Source: Mariniphaga sp. (GTDB taxonomy: Bacteria; Bacteroidota; Bacteroidia; Bacteroidales; Prolixibacteraceae). From it: DNA of 58,740 nucleotides. Of this stretch, positions 47,363 to 58,383 are shown one piece after another; positions within the stretch are counted from its first letter, which is position 1, and each line of letters starts with the position of its first letter. The notes under the pieces are model-generated. The model had not been told where the DNA came from. It did no database searches and saw nothing but the letters and a program-made list of their open reading frames with translations. Position numbers and translations under genes: made by a program. The stretch is from positions 1-58,740 of the forward strand of contig JAHYIT010000017.1 of the NCBI GenBank assembly GCA_019429205.1, read 5' to 3'.

Positions 47363-48721
47363 TTATTTCATCCAGTTGTTGAACTCAAAATTGCAATTTG
47401 CGTAGGTTTGATCAATTCTGATGTAGGTTTGAGCCTGCCTGTCATCAATCCATTTCTGCAGTGCTTTTTCCCTTTTTTTAGCCAGAAACAAATCTGCCAG
47501 ATGCTGATAATCGTTTTGCAGGTTAGCTTTGTGGCCTTCAATTTTATTTACCAGTTTTGCAATGGTATAAACCGATTGCCTGCTTTCAGGATCGATGGTT
47601 TCAAACGGATCAGATATTTCACCGATTCTCAGGTCTGAAATAACTTTACTGATGTTTCCTTCCAGTTCTTCAACGGTAAATTTTGAAGAAAGGGTATTGG
47701 GATTTATCGCCAATCCGCCGTTATTCCGGGTGTTTTTATCAAATGAAAACCGGGCTGCTGCCTGTGCAAAAGTAATTTCTTCTTTACGGATTAAATTTGC
47801 AAGGCTGTCTAACCGGCTAACAGCCAATTCTTTTGCCTCAATAGAAACCTTTGGAGTCATTAAAATATGGCGGGTGTTAACCTTGTCAGCCTTCCTGTCG
47901 ATAAGCTGAATAATGTGAAATCCGAATTCACTTTTAACCACGTTGGAAATTTTATCTCCTTTCAGGTTGAAAGCTGCCGCAGCGTATTCTGAATCGAGTT
48001 GAGCGCGGCCCAGGTAGCCAATTTCGCCTCCGTTGTTAGCTGACGGACCTTCGGAATACATAACGGCCATTGCAGCAAAACTGGAACCTGCCTCAATCCG
48101 TTTTTTTATTTCACGCAATTCGGCTTTTACCCGGTTCTCTTCTTCCAATTCAATTTCCGGGCGCATGGTAATCTGGGCATACTCATATTGGGTGGGAATT
48201 ACCGGGATTTCATCATCAGACAAACTGCGGTAAAACTGCCGCACCTCTGATGGGGTAACGGTAATGTCCTTAACAATTTTATTCCGCATTTGTGAACTCA
48301 TAATCTGATCTCTGATTACCAGCCTCATTTCAGCCCTAATGTCGGCAATGGGTTTTTTAAAGAAATTTTCCACCGCTCTTTCCGAGCCAAAATGGGCAAC
48401 GTACATTTGAATTTGCCCGTCCATTTGCTGATTCACCTGGCTGTCGGTTACTTCAATCAGGGTGTCGAGTTCAGCTTCGGCAATAAGCAATTTGTCGATA
48501 AGAAAATTTTCGAGGATTTCGCATTTCATATCACCATCCGAAGTTATTCCCTGGGCTTGCTGGTCCATGTACATTTTTTCGATGTCAGATTTCAGTACAA
48601 TGTTTCCACCCACAATGGCAACAATCTGATCCACAACTTTATCCTGTGCAAATAAACTGCCGGTTGTTAAGATGGTAAACAATACAACAAATCCTATTTT
48701 CAATACTTTATTCTGTTTCAT
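47363..48721 (-). CDS. surA: SurA-type periplasmic peptidyl-prolyl isomerase
   Basis: A 452-residue periplasmic foldase with signal peptide (ending SLFAQ), an N-terminal SurA chaperone domain (VDQIVAIVGGNIVLKSDIE) and two parvulin-like domains (about 175-275, with YSEGPSANNGGEIGYLGR, and about 285-390, with NTRHILMTPKV). It should escort outer-membrane proteins to the Bam machinery. Start overlaps the end of the preceding lipoprotein gene by 14 bases. Confidence 0.88.
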   Translation of the reverse strand: MKQNKVLKIGFVVLFTILTTGSLFAQDKVVDQIVAIVGGNIVLKSDIEKMYMDQQAQGITSDGDMKCEILENFLIDKLLIAEAELDTLIEVTDSQVNQQMDGQIQMYVAHFGSERAVENFFKKPIADIRAEMRLVIRDQIMSSQMRNKIVKDITVTPSEVRQFYRSLSDDEIPVIPTQYEYAQITMRPEIELEEENRVKAELREIKKRIEAGSSFAAMAVMYSEGPSANNGGEIGYLGRAQLDSEYAAAAFNLKGDKISNVVKSEFGFHIIQLIDRKADKVNTRHILMTPKVSIEAKELAVSRLDSLANLIRKEEITFAQAAARFSFDKNTRNNGGLAINPNTLSSKFTVEELEGNISKVISDLRIGEISDPFETIDPESRQSVYTIAKLVNKIEGHKANLQNDYQHLADLFLAKKREKALQKWIDDRQAQTYIRIDQTYANCNFEFNNWMK

Positions 48722-49586
48722 CTGTTTCTGAATTATATATTTTAAAACTGTTTTTATTTCTGCCTTCCCTGAAAATATTGTCTTCCACTTCTTTCAGGAA
48801 AGTTATTTTTCTGCGGTTCAAAATTAAACTTTTAATTTTATCCGCCACATATTCCACAGGCGCCTGTTTGCTTCGCAGCATATAATCCTGAATGGCAACC
48901 AGGTAATAGTAGCTGGGATCGGTATGTTCCACGAATTGGTTTCTACTCAAAAACTGTTCCGGGTTTTCAACCGAAATCGGAAGATTCTGCATCACTGCAT
49001 CAAGTTCTATCCACTGGTCGGTATAAATACCGAAACTTTTGGCGTACCGGAGACAATAGTCCCTGATTTCATTGATTCCCGGAGCGGATGTGTCACTGGT
49101 TAATTCTTTCAGCATGGAAGGATTGGCTAAATCGGTTGGCACTTTTATAAAAACAGCTTTAACAATTGCTTTTGCCAGTTTGAAATTTTCCACATTTTGA
49201 GCATAATAATCCTTTATTTCCGAATTGTTGACAACCGTGTCCATTCGCTGGGCCATCAGCTCGTTTTTGTACCTGAAAATAATCAACGATTTTCGGTATT
49301 CTTCCAGTTCACGTGTAACGTTTTTTAATTCCGTAGAAAGGTTTTCTTCTGCTTTTTGAAGCACAAGCTCCTGTCGTACCCATTTTCTGATATAATCATT
49401 AGCCATAACTGCACTGTCTTCCGGCTCCAGGTTATTCGGAATAACTGATGCAACTTCGGATAATATTAATTTTTTGCTACCTACCTCGGCAACAACTTTG
49501 TCGTCAGCAGGCATGCCGAGATTGCAACCCCAAATAACTACGGCAGTTAAAATCAGTGTATTGTATTTAAAAAACGACTTAAACAT
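48708..49586 (-). CDS. Putative foldase-like lipoprotein
   Basis: A 292-residue protein with a lipoprotein signal (VVIWGC, Cys about residue 21). Weak resemblance to SurA/PpiC N-terminal helical domains (DDKVVAEVGSKKLILSEV, WVRQELVLQKAEENLS) but no recognisable parvulin active site. Overlaps of 8 and 14 bases with its neighbours show it is translated with them. It probably acts as an accessory chaperone in outer-membrane protein folding (inference from context). Confidence 0.72.
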   Translation of the reverse strand: MFKSFFKYNTLILTAVVIWGCNLGMPADDKVVAEVGSKKLILSEVASVIPNNLEPEDSAVMANDYIRKWVRQELVLQKAEENLSTELKNVTRELEEYRKSLIIFRYKNELMAQRMDTVVNNSEIKDYYAQNVENFKLAKAIVKAVFIKVPTDLANPSMLKELTSDTSAPGINEIRDYCLRYAKSFGIYTDQWIELDAVMQNLPISVENPEQFLSRNQFVEHTDPSYYYLVAIQDYMLRSKQAPVEYVADKIKSLILNRRKITFLKEVEDNIFREGRNKNSFKIYNSETDETE

Positions 49587-51477
49587 GCGGTATAGATTTC
49601 AGTAGTTTTTTGTTCACTTTTACTTTATATTTTTTGCGTAGTTCTTTTAACCAGGTTTTTTCTAAAAAGTTCTGGTATTCCGAAATATATAATCCGCGGG
49701 CTTCATCCAAAGTTTTAGGTTCAGGCGGAATTAAATCACCTCTTATAAAAGTCAGTTCGGGGTTAAATCCTGATGGTTTTGAACCGTCCCAAACATAATA
49801 ATCAACCGTTGAGTTTGTTCCTTTTTCCCAGGCGCCGGATTCCATTTTAATGGCCTGTTCTTCCGCGTTTAATAAATCTTCAATTTCCTGTGCCGGCATT
49901 TCTGCCTCAAAATAATTGTCAGCTTCTTCCCTGATTTCTGAATTTTTGCAGGTTATAATCAACCCTTTAAAACGCTCTTCCCACTTAAATATTCCTTTGT
50001 TTTTCTGATAAAAATTCTGAAGTCCCAGGGTATCTTCGGCTGCAAATTTCCAAATTTTTTCTTCCATAATATTGAAAAGCAGCAAGCCGTCGTGGTATTC
50101 CTGCATCAAATATCTGAATTCGGGATATTTCTCTTCCAAATGTGTATCTTCGTATGCAATAATTTCGGTATCCACCCATTCATCAAAATGGTTGGAGTAT
50201 TTTCCATCGGAAATATTTTTGTTCTGTAGAAATTGATTAAAATTATTTAGGGAATAATTGTTTCCACCGAATGAAAAAAGGTTCAGATTTTCATGGCCGT
50301 TTTCATTTACATTCAGTGAATTAACTTTTTCAATATTTTCGTTGACTCGCTCAAAACCGTATTCATTTTTTAATTTTTCAATAAACACTTTCCGGGTGCT
50401 GTTGCTGCGGTCAGGGTCGCGTTTAATTCTTGCTTCAATGTCGGCACGCACCTCTTCAAGCGGAGGCACAGGCTTTGTCCCGGTTTTTTTAATAATATGA
50501 AATCCGAATGCTGTTTCAACTGGTTTTGAAATATCGCCGATGTTTTTTAAAGCAAACGCGGGCACTGAAAATTCAGGAATCATTCGTCCGGCTGAAAACC
50601 AGGGCATTTCGCCTCCCTGTGCTGCTGAACGTTTATCGTCGGAATGTTTTTTGGCCATTTCTGCAAAATCAGCGCCATTAAGTATTTCCTTGTAAATGGA
50701 GTCAATTTCTGTTTTTAACTGGCTTTTGTTAAAATGTGGTTCACCCTGCGGAAACATTTTCATGATATGTGCCACCTGAATTTCGCCCTGGTTTTCGCGA
50801 ACATGGTGAACTTTAACAACGTGGTATCCGAAAGAAGATCGAATTGGTTTTGAAATATCTCCTTCTGGTGTGGCAAAAGCGGCATTCTCGAAAGGCGTTA
50901 CCATTTGAAAGGCTGTAAAATATCCCAGGTTTCCGCCATTGTTTTTGGCCGAAGGATCTTCGCTGTATTCTGCGGCAGCATCATTAAAATCACGTCCATT
51001 CAGAATTTCTTCCCGAATTGTATTGATTTTAGCCAGAACTGTCTCTTCCTGCCCGGGGCTGGCATTTTCAGGTAGTCTTAAAAGAATGTGACTGGCATTT
51101 ACCTCGGTTTTCATCCGCTGGTAAAGTTCTTTAATCAGCTTCTCATCGTACTGCATATCAGTGAGGTAAGGAGCTGCCAACTCTTTCCGGTATCCGGCCA
51201 GTTCATCCCTGAAAGACTTAATGGTGTCCATTTTCAGGTTCATGGCTTCTACCACCTTCAACTTAAAATCAATGTACATATCCAGGTAATCTTTTGGCGA
51301 TTTAATATCTGATTGTTCCAAAAGATTTTGATTGTTTTTCCGGTAAATGCGTTCAAATTCCTGCCGGGTAATTTCTGTTTTGTCAATGGTAATCAGCACA
51401 TCACTTTTTTGTGCTTTAACCAGGCCGAAAGTTGAAATTGTTACAAAAAAAACGAGTAATGAAATTATCCCTTTCAT
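49579..51477 (-). CDS. Two-domain parvulin-type peptidyl-prolyl isomerase
   Basis: A 632-residue exported protein (signal MKGIISLLVFFVTISTFG). After a helical SurA-like N-terminus come two parvulin domains: about 115-215 (HILLRLPENASPGQ, YSEDPSAKNNGGNLGYF) and about 220-340 (VAHIMKMFPQGEP, HSDDKRSAAQGGEMPWF), then a long C-terminal region. ATG 51477 gives the clean signal peptide; ATG 51489 is also in frame and abuts the guaB stop. Translated just after guaB. Confidence 0.85.
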   Translation of the reverse strand: MKGIISLLVFFVTISTFGLVKAQKSDVLITIDKTEITRQEFERIYRKNNQNLLEQSDIKSPKDYLDMYIDFKLKVVEAMNLKMDTIKSFRDELAGYRKELAAPYLTDMQYDEKLIKELYQRMKTEVNASHILLRLPENASPGQEETVLAKINTIREEILNGRDFNDAAAEYSEDPSAKNNGGNLGYFTAFQMVTPFENAAFATPEGDISKPIRSSFGYHVVKVHHVRENQGEIQVAHIMKMFPQGEPHFNKSQLKTEIDSIYKEILNGADFAEMAKKHSDDKRSAAQGGEMPWFSAGRMIPEFSVPAFALKNIGDISKPVETAFGFHIIKKTGTKPVPPLEEVRADIEARIKRDPDRSNSTRKVFIEKLKNEYGFERVNENIEKVNSLNVNENGHENLNLFSFGGNNYSLNNFNQFLQNKNISDGKYSNHFDEWVDTEIIAYEDTHLEEKYPEFRYLMQEYHDGLLLFNIMEEKIWKFAAEDTLGLQNFYQKNKGIFKWEERFKGLIITCKNSEIREEADNYFEAEMPAQEIEDLLNAEEQAIKMESGAWEKGTNSTVDYYVWDGSKPSGFNPELTFIRGDLIPPEPKTLDEARGLYISEYQNFLEKTWLKELRKKYKVKVNKKLLKSIPHV

Positions 51478-51489
51478 ACTGTAAAACAT

Positions 51490-52962
51490 TTAACGTGCGC
51501 TGTAATTCGGAGCTTCACGGGTGATGGAAACATCGTGTGGATGACTTTCCTGAACTCCTGCATTTGTTATTTTGGTGAATTTTGCCTGTTGTAGCTGGTC
51601 AATATTTATGGCCCCGCAGTAACCCATTCCTGCGCGTAACCCTCCAAGAAGCTGATAAAGGACTTCGTACAATGTGCCTTTGTATGGAACCCGTGCAGCA
51701 ATTCCTTCGGGCACCAGTTTATTAATGTCTTCCTCCATGTCCTGAAAGTAACGGTCTTTCGAGCCTTTTTGCATGGCTTCAATGGAACCCATTCCGCGGT
51801 ACGACTTGAATTTTCTTCCCTGGTAAAGAATGGTTTCGCCGGGAGATTCTTCAACTCCTGCAAACAAACCACCCGCCATAACCGAGTTTGCGCCTGCAGC
51901 AATGGCTTTTACTATATCGCCCGAATAACGAACACCGCCATCAGCAATTACCGGAATTCCACTTCCTTTAATGGCTTTGGACACGCTGTAAACTGCCGAA
52001 AGCTGCGGAATTCCAACACCGGCAATTACACGGGTTGTACAAATTGAACCCGGTCCAATACCTACTTTTACCGCATCAGCGCCGGCTTTTACAAGGGCCT
52101 TTGCAGCTTCTTCGGTTCCGATATTTCCGGCAACGATATCTTTTTCAGGATATTTGGTTTTTATGCGTTTCAGCATTTCAATTACACCTTTCGAATGGCC
52201 GTGGGCAGTATCAATAACCAGTGCATCAACCTGAGCTTTAATCAGTTCATCCACACGGTCCATGGTGTTATCAGCAATGCCAATTCCGGCAGCAACCCGC
52301 AACCGGCCTTTTTCATCCTTGCAGGCCAGTGGCTTGTCTTTGGCTTTGGTAATGTCTTTGTAAGTTACCAAACCAATCAGTTTGTTGTTTTTATCTACCA
52401 CCGGTAGTTTTTCAATTTTATAGTGTTGAAGAATTTCTGCAGCTTTTTCCAGGTCGGTAGATTCGGTGGTAGTTACCAGATTTTCGCTGGTCATCACCTG
52501 TTTAATCGGGCGGTTCATGTCTTTTTCGAACCGCAAATCGCGGTTGGTTACAATTCCCTGAAGATGTCCTTCTTTATCAACAACAGGAATGCCGCCAATT
52601 TTGTACTGGGCCATAATTCCCAACGCATCGGCAACTTTTTTATCCTGTGTAATGGTAATCGGATCATAAATCATCCCGTTTTCAGCCCTTTTAACGGTGG
52701 TAACCTGGTGAGCCTGCTCTTCAATATCCATATTTTTATGAATAACTCCAATTCCACCTTCGCGCGCAATGGCAATGGCCATTTTGTGTTCAGTAACAGT
52801 GTCCATGGCTGCGGTAACAATGGGTGCATTAATCAGAATGGAACGGGAAAAGTGAGAAGTCAGGTCCACTTGCCGGGGTAAAACTTCTGAATATGAAGGA
52901 ACTAAAAGAACATCATCGAATGTTAAACCTTCAAAAATTATCTTATCGGAAAAAAATGACAT
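51490..52962 (-). CDS. guaB: Inosine-5'-monophosphate dehydrogenase
   Basis: A 490-residue enzyme oxidising IMP to XMP with NAD+, the committed step of GMP synthesis. TIM barrel interrupted by a CBS pair (about residues 95-210: [20 protein letters not shown] and [19 protein letters not shown]). Catalytic Cys lies in [23 protein letters not shown] and the YRGMGS flap follow. First gene of a leftward run of folding genes. Confidence 0.96.
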   Translation of the reverse strand: MSFFSDKIIFEGLTFDDVLLVPSYSEVLPRQVDLTSHFSRSILINAPIVTAAMDTVTEHKMAIAIAREGGIGVIHKNMDIEEQAHQVTTVKRAENGMIYDPITITQDKKVADALGIMAQYKIGGIPVVDKEGHLQGIVTNRDLRFEKDMNRPIKQVMTSENLVTTTESTDLEKAAEILQHYKIEKLPVVDKNNKLIGLVTYKDITKAKDKPLACKDEKGRLRVAAGIGIADNTMDRVDELIKAQVDALVIDTAHGHSKGVIEMLKRIKTKYPEKDIVAGNIGTEEAAKALVKAGADAVKVGIGPGSICTTRVIAGVGIPQLSAVYSVSKAIKGSGIPVIADGGVRYSGDIVKAIAAGANSVMAGGLFAGVEESPGETILYQGRKFKSYRGMGSIEAMQKGSKDRYFQDMEEDINKLVPEGIAARVPYKGTLYEVLYQLLGGLRAGMGYCGAINIDQLQQAKFTKITNAGVQESHPHDVSITREAPNYSAR

Positions 52963-52993
52963 GGGCTTCTTTTTTTGATTAAAAAATAAAGCG

Positions 52994-53001
52994 CAAAACT
53001 A
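52994..53001 (-). promoter_or_regulatory. -7 promoter element of guaB
   Basis: TAGTTTTG on the minus strand matches TAnnTTTG and lies about 32 bases before the guaB start. No clear -33 TTTG. Confidence 0.5.
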
Positions 53002-53036
53002 CAAAAATTTAGGTTATTGCTGGTTAAATTAACGCA

Positions 53037-53050
53037 GAATGCCGGCATTC
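53037..53050. promoter_or_regulatory. 14-bp palindrome between guaB and recQ
   Basis: GAATGCCGGCATTC is a perfect palindrome midway between the two divergent genes. It could be an operator; there is no other evidence. Confidence 0.3.
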
Positions 53051-53143
53051 AAACTAATAAAAATTGTTAAACATTAAAATCGGCAGGAAATATTAATTTT
53101 ACCGGTATTAGCTGTTACAGAAAATGGATTTGATTGCTACCGA

Positions 53144-55048
53144 ATGGAAGATTTCAACCAAATATTAAGCAAGCACTGGGGATTTACCGAATTTCGGCCG
53201 CTGCAGCTTGAAATTATTGAATCGGTTGCAGCAGGAAAAGATACGCTTGGGCTGATGCCAACTGGTGGTGGAAAATCCATTACCTTCCAGGTTTACTCGC
53301 TTTCGCAAAAAGGAATTTGTATTGTAATTACGCCACTTATTGCCCTAATGAAAGATCAGGTTGAAAATCTTCAGCGAAGAGGTATTAAAGCATTGAAAAT
53401 TCATAGCGGAATGTCGCAAATGGAAATAAAAGTGACGCTGGACAACGCGGTTTGGGGTGATTATAAATTTCTGTATGTTTCGCCCGAACGGTTAAATTCC
53501 GAATTTTTTAAGGAGCGTCTGGTAAAAATGGATGTAAACCTGATTGCAGTTGACGAAGCGCATTGTATTTCGCAGTGGGGATACGATTTCAGGCCAAGTT
53601 ACATGACTATCATTCAATTGAGGGAACTGTTGCCAGGCGTTAAATTTCTGGCTTTAACAGCCACTGCTACTCCAAAGGTTGTGGAAGACATTCAGGATAA
53701 ACTGGGTTTTGAAAAACGTAACGTGCTGAGTATGTCTTTTGAGCGCGAAAACCTGAGTTATTTGGTTCGGATCCGTGAGGATAAAATGGGCTATTTGCTG
53801 GAAACGCTAAAAAATGTAAAAGGCTCGGGAGTTGTCTATGCGCGTAGCCGGAAAGGAACCCGGGAAATAGCAACGGAGCTTCGGAAGAACAAAATTTCGG
53901 CCGATTTTTATCATGCCGGATTGAGCACCGGCGTCAGGCATGAAAAACAGGACGAATGGCTGGCTGGAAAAACCCGCGTGATTGTGGCTACCAACGCTTT
54001 TGGAATGGGAATTGACAAACCCGATGTACGTTTTGTGATTCACGTTGATCTGCCGGATTCACTGGAAGCCTATTTCCAGGAAGCGGGAAGGGCAGGGCGC
54101 GATGGGAAAAAGGCAGCGGCGGTTCTTTTGTATAACAATGCCGACAAAACCAAACTGAAAAAGCATGTGACGGTTGCGTTTCCTGAAATTGAAAACATTA
54201 AACGCATTTACCAGGCGCTTTGCAATTATCTGCAGGTAGCCGAAGGGTTTGGAAAAGGTCAGGTTTATGAATTCAGCTTGCAGGATTTTGCACAAACCTT
54301 TAAATTTCAGCAGGCTATGGTTTACAACAGCCTGAAAATTCTACAGCGTGAAGGGTATCTGGAATTTACCGAGGAAATGGACAATCCATCCCGAATCTAT
54401 TTTTCTGTTTCCCGGGATGAATTATATAAATTCCAGGTTGCGAACGAAACATTTGATGCTTTCGTGAAACTCATTCTTCGCTCCTATACAGGCTTGTTTA
54501 ACGGTTATGTGAACATTGATGAGGAATTGCTGGCACGCAGGGCAGGACTCGATCAGGATACGGTGTATAATTTTTTGAAACACTTGCGGAAATCAAAAAT
54601 AATAGACTATGTTCCGCGAAACCGGAATCCGTTCATTTATTTCAGCAAAGAAAGAATCAGTCTGAACCGGCTAAAAATATCAAAGGAAAACTACGATTTC
54701 CGGAAGAAAGACTTTTTGGCCAGGGTGGGCGCTGTAATTCATTATGCTTCAAGTAATACTATGTGCCGGAGCCAGTTGCTTTTGCAGTATTTCGGTGAAA
54801 ACGATTCGCCTGAGTGTGGCATTTGCGATGTTTGCCAGTCAATGCACAAAATCGGGCTTTCTGCTTTTGAGTTTAATGAAATCAGTAAACAGGTGAAAAA
54901 TATTTTGGAAACGCCAAGTTCGTATGAAAATCTGCTTTTAAAGTTTAAAGGAAATCGCGAGAAAACAATGGAAGTAATAAAATGGCTTTTAGATAATCAT
55001 AAAATTGTTTTTCGGGTTGACCGTAAACTGGAGTGGAATGAAAATTAG
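53144..55048 (+). CDS. recQ: ATP-dependent DNA helicase RecQ
   Basis: A 634-residue 3'-5' DNA helicase. Q-motif region FRPLQLEII, Walker A PTGGGKS, DEAH box VDEAHCISQWGYDFRP, motif VI QEAGRAGRDG, then a zinc-binding RQC part (MCRSQLLLQYF, with CGICDVC). No HRDC domain is apparent at the C-terminus. Works in recombination and repair of stalled forks. Divergent from guaB, an arrangement I recall in other Bacteroidota. Confidence 0.94.
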   Translation: MEDFNQILSKHWGFTEFRPLQLEIIESVAAGKDTLGLMPTGGGKSITFQVYSLSQKGICIVITPLIALMKDQVENLQRRGIKALKIHSGMSQMEIKVTLDNAVWGDYKFLYVSPERLNSEFFKERLVKMDVNLIAVDEAHCISQWGYDFRPSYMTIIQLRELLPGVKFLALTATATPKVVEDIQDKLGFEKRNVLSMSFERENLSYLVRIREDKMGYLLETLKNVKGSGVVYARSRKGTREIATELRKNKISADFYHAGLSTGVRHEKQDEWLAGKTRVIVATNAFGMGIDKPDVRFVIHVDLPDSLEAYFQEAGRAGRDGKKAAAVLLYNNADKTKLKKHVTVAFPEIENIKRIYQALCNYLQVAEGFGKGQVYEFSLQDFAQTFKFQQAMVYNSLKILQREGYLEFTEEMDNPSRIYFSVSRDELYKFQVANETFDAFVKLILRSYTGLFNGYVNIDEELLARRAGLDQDTVYNFLKHLRKSKIIDYVPRNRNPFIYFSKERISLNRLKISKENYDFRKKDFLARVGAVIHYASSNTMCRSQLLLQYFGENDSPECGICDVCQSMHKIGLSAFEFNEISKQVKNILETPSSYENLLLKFKGNREKTMEVIKWLLDNHKIVFRVDRKLEWNEN

Positions 55049-55084
55049 TTCTGGCTGCAAAAATTCAAGACTTTTCGAAATGTT

Positions 55085-56620
55085 CTATTTTTGATTTGTT
55101 TTCCATTTTTCCTCTATTTGTAATAAAACTTTCATGTTGTTGTATCCACTGCAATGTCCTGTCATAGGTTCAAATTGAATGATGGCGTCTGATTTTGGAT
55201 TTTCCGTATTTTCCAGCATTTTATTGAATGCACGGAGGGCAGGATTAAGGTAGAACTCATCCATGTCGCCCATCCAAATCCAGATTTTCCCCTGAATTTT
55301 CGGACCAAGTGTTTCCCAGTTTGTTTCAACGTAATGTTTCAGATCGTACTTGCGCCAGCGCTCAGCCACTTCCCGGTCAATTTCTCCGGTTTCAGGGTCG
55401 AACAGTGGATTGGGCAATCCGTCTTCTCCTTTCGGACTGTAAAGTGCGGTAAAGGCACTAAACTGCCCGCCCGACGTGGTGTAAGTATCATTCCAACCCA
55501 ACACATTTTCAAACTGAATAAAATCTTTTTGCGAGACAACCGGTTCTCCTGAAATCTCTCTCACTATTGGGCGAAGAAATCCGTGCTCGTTTATAAAAGC
55601 ATTCTCATCGCGGTATATATTTATGAGTTGGAAGTTTTCAAAATCTACCGGATCGGGACTGTATGAAAAACAGCCTCCGAAAAAATCAGGATAAAAAAGT
55701 TGCAAAGCCAGCGAAACCCAGCCGCCGGTGCTGCAACCGTCCAGAAACCGCGATTCCGGTGTACCAATTCCCCGGAATTGTGTTTCTATTAACGGGATCA
55801 GCTCTTCGATTAAAGCGGTACCGTAAGGCCCGCTATTTTCAGAATCGAGCTGGTAGCAATCGCCAAACGGACCTTCGCCATCCAGAAAAACATTGATGAT
55901 TTGCGGCGCTTCGTCAGATTGCCACCAGTCGAGAAACGACTTGTCCCACTGTACAAAGCGGTTGGCCCGGGTGTAGCGGCCACCGTAACCGGCAATGTTG
56001 TATCGCACCGGATATTTGCGGTCTGGTTCGCTATAAAATGAAGAAGGCAATAAAACCGCAGCTTTTACGCGCATTTCTTTGTTCCAAAATTCTGACAACA
56101 AAGGGCTTTCATAGTCAACTTCTTTTAAAAGTTGATGTTCAGCCAGAAGTTGTGGTTCTATTTTAAATTTCATGGGCAGCTCCAACTCCAGTTGTTGATT
56201 TGCCTCCAAATCAATGCGCACAGATTCGCTGTATAAATTTCCTGGTGCATTTATGCGCGATTCCTGCCTGTCCTGATCCCAAAGAACCTGAACGGTGTAT
56301 CTTCCAACCGGCAGTTCATCGAGCGAAATATCAACCGATTTGGTGAACTCCTCAGATGCATCAATTGTGAAAAGATCGTTTTTTTTCCAGTTCTCAAGGT
56401 TTTTGGCAAAAATCATATTCGATTTATTTGGCCAGGTGTTTCTGCGTGGCTGATCCATTTGGCTTGTGCTGACAAACAGGAAAATTCTCCCGCTTGATTC
56501 ATATTCATTCTGAACTTCTTCCGAAACCCTTGTTTTTACTGAAAGGGAACCGTTTTGAGCCCGGCTTTGCTGAACAAAAACAAGAAAGGCTATTAGAAAA
56601 ATAAAAAGTAACTTTTTCAT
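55085..56620 (-). CDS. Exported esterase-D-type alpha/beta hydrolase
   Basis: A 511-residue protein with a signal peptide (FLIAFLVFVQQSRAQ). An N-terminal beta-sandwich region (to about 170) precedes an esterase-D/enterochelin-esterase-like hydrolase domain: YPVRYNIAGYGG, nucleophile Ser in DGCSTGGW, and a possible catalytic His in TGHCSGYN near the C-terminus. Probably periplasmic or surface exposed; substrate unknown. Single gene, converging on recQ. Confidence 0.78.
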   Translation of the reverse strand: MKKLLFIFLIAFLVFVQQSRAQNGSLSVKTRVSEEVQNEYESSGRIFLFVSTSQMDQPRRNTWPNKSNMIFAKNLENWKKNDLFTIDASEEFTKSVDISLDELPVGRYTVQVLWDQDRQESRINAPGNLYSESVRIDLEANQQLELELPMKFKIEPQLLAEHQLLKEVDYESPLLSEFWNKEMRVKAAVLLPSSFYSEPDRKYPVRYNIAGYGGRYTRANRFVQWDKSFLDWWQSDEAPQIINVFLDGEGPFGDCYQLDSENSGPYGTALIEELIPLIETQFRGIGTPESRFLDGCSTGGWVSLALQLFYPDFFGGCFSYSPDPVDFENFQLINIYRDENAFINEHGFLRPIVREISGEPVVSQKDFIQFENVLGWNDTYTTSGGQFSAFTALYSPKGEDGLPNPLFDPETGEIDREVAERWRKYDLKHYVETNWETLGPKIQGKIWIWMGDMDEFYLNPALRAFNKMLENTENPKSDAIIQFEPMTGHCSGYNNMKVLLQIEEKWKTNQK

Positions 56621-56742
56621 TCGAATTGTTTTTACCGGTAATATTTAAAATACGAAAGTTGCTAATTCGAAGCCAAATTTAGAAAATTCTGTTAAACGTG
56701 ATGATCAAGCCAGATTTGTTAAAATCAAAACCCCGAAAGTTA

Positions 56743-56750
56743 TATCTTTG
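56743..56750 (+). promoter_or_regulatory. -7 promoter element of the fumarase gene
   Basis: TATCTTTG matches TAnnTTTG exactly, with a TTTG at 56715-56718 (24-base spacing, longer than usual). It lies about 28 bases before the ATG. Confidence 0.55.
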
Positions 56751-56778
56751 CATCAGGTTTAATTTAAACAACTAAAAA

Positions 56779-58383
56779 ATGGCAGATTTTAAATACCAGA
56801 AACCTTTTCCGATATTAAAAGACGATACCGAATACCGGTTGCTTACCAAAGATTATATTTCAGAAGTGGAATGCGATGGCCGTAAACTGCTGAATGTGGC
56901 TCCCGAGGGTTTGGAATTACTGGCCCGCGAAGCTTTTACAGATGTGTCGTTTTACCTGCGGGCAGCTCATTTGGAAAAACTTGCAAATATTCTGAAAGAC
57001 CCGGAAGCAACCGATAACGACCGTTTTGTGGCGCATACCATGTTGCTGAACCAGGTGGTTTCGGCTGAGGGCGAATTACCAACCTGCCAGGATACCGGAA
57101 CAGCAATTGTTATGGGTAAAAAGGGTGAAAACGTATTCACTGGTGTTAATGATGCCAAACATCTGTCGCAAGGCATTTTTGATACGTTTAAGGAAAAAAA
57201 CCTGCGTTATTCTCAGGTGGTTCCGTTTACCATGACCGAAGAGAAAAATACCGGTACCAACCTGCCGGCGCAAATCGATATTTACGCTGAAGAAGGGAAT
57301 AGTTACGAATTTCTGTTCATTACAAAAGGCGGCGGTTCGGCCAATAAAAGTTTTTTGTATCAGCAAACCAAATCGTTGTTAACCGAGGAAAATCTGACCA
57401 AATTTGTGAAAGAAAAGATTAACGATTTGGGAACTTCGGCTTGTCCGCCTTACCACCTCGCGCTTGTTATTGGCGGCACTTCGGCAGAAGCTACGCTGGC
57501 AGCGGTTAAAAAAGCTTCAGCAGGCTATTACGATAATTTACCTACCGAAGGAAACGAGGGCGGCCAGGCTTTCCGCGATTTGGAATGGGAAGAAAAAGTA
57601 ACGCAAATTTGCCGCGAAGCCGGAATCGGTGCCCAGTTTGGCGGAAAATATTTTGTGCACGATGTACGCGTGATCCGGCTTCCGCGCCACGCAGCTTCCT
57701 GTCCGGTTGGGCTGGGTGTGAGTTGCAGCGCCGACCGCAACATTAAGGCAATGATTACTGCCGATGGCATTTTTCTGGAAAAACTGGAGAAAAATCCGGC
57801 CCGTTTCTTGCCCAAAGAAGCGCCGCATATGCAACCCGCTGTTGACATTGATCTCGACCAGCCAATGGCAGATATTCTGAAAGAGCTGAGCAAACACCCG
57901 GTGAAAACCCGGCTAAACCTGAACGGAACGTTGATTGTGGCCCGCGATATTGCCCACGCCCAAATCAAAAAGATGCTTGATGATGGTAAACCCATGCCAG
58001 AATATTTTAAAAACCACCCGGTTTATTATGCCGGTCCGGCGAAAACGCCCAAGGGAATGGCCTCTGGAAGTTTCGGACCGACAACTGCCGGAAGAATGGA
58101 CCCGTATGTTGATGAGTTTATGAGTCATGGCGGTTCGATGGTGATGCTGGCCAAAGGAAACCGCTCACAACAGGTAACCGAAGCCTGCATAAAACACGGC
58201 GGTTTTTACCTCGGTTCCATTGGCGGCCCGGCAGCTATTTTGGCTAAAAACAGCATCAAATCTGTTGATGTGATTGATTTCCCGGATTTGGGAATGGAAG
58301 CGGTACGGAAGATAAAAGTGGAGAATTTCCCCGCCTTCATTATAGTGGATGACAAAGGGAACGACTTCTTTAAACAGTTGTAA
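56779..58383 (+). CDS. fumA: Class I fumarate hydratase
   Basis: A 534-residue oxygen-sensitive [4Fe-4S] fumarase of the FumA/B type, interconverting fumarate and malate in the TCA cycle or in succinate-forming fermentation. Likely cluster cysteines are in [17 protein letters not shown] and [11 protein letters not shown]. The C-terminal beta subdomain (from about residue 365) is fused, as in E. coli FumA, with [16 protein letters not shown] and [15 protein letters not shown]. Choosing the iron-sulfur class fits an anaerobic lifestyle. Confidence 0.94.
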   Translation: MADFKYQKPFPILKDDTEYRLLTKDYISEVECDGRKLLNVAPEGLELLAREAFTDVSFYLRAAHLEKLANILKDPEATDNDRFVAHTMLLNQVVSAEGELPTCQDTGTAIVMGKKGENVFTGVNDAKHLSQGIFDTFKEKNLRYSQVVPFTMTEEKNTGTNLPAQIDIYAEEGNSYEFLFITKGGGSANKSFLYQQTKSLLTEENLTKFVKEKINDLGTSACPPYHLALVIGGTSAEATLAAVKKASAGYYDNLPTEGNEGGQAFRDLEWEEKVTQICREAGIGAQFGGKYFVHDVRVIRLPRHAASCPVGLGVSCSADRNIKAMITADGIFLEKLEKNPARFLPKEAPHMQPAVDIDLDQPMADILKELSKHPVKTRLNLNGTLIVARDIAHAQIKKMLDDGKPMPEYFKNHPVYYAGPAKTPKGMASGSFGPTTAGRMDPYVDEFMSHGGSMVMLAKGNRSQQVTEACIKHGGFYLGSIGGPAAILAKNSIKSVDVIDFPDLGMEAVRKIKVENFPAFIIVDDKGNDFFKQL

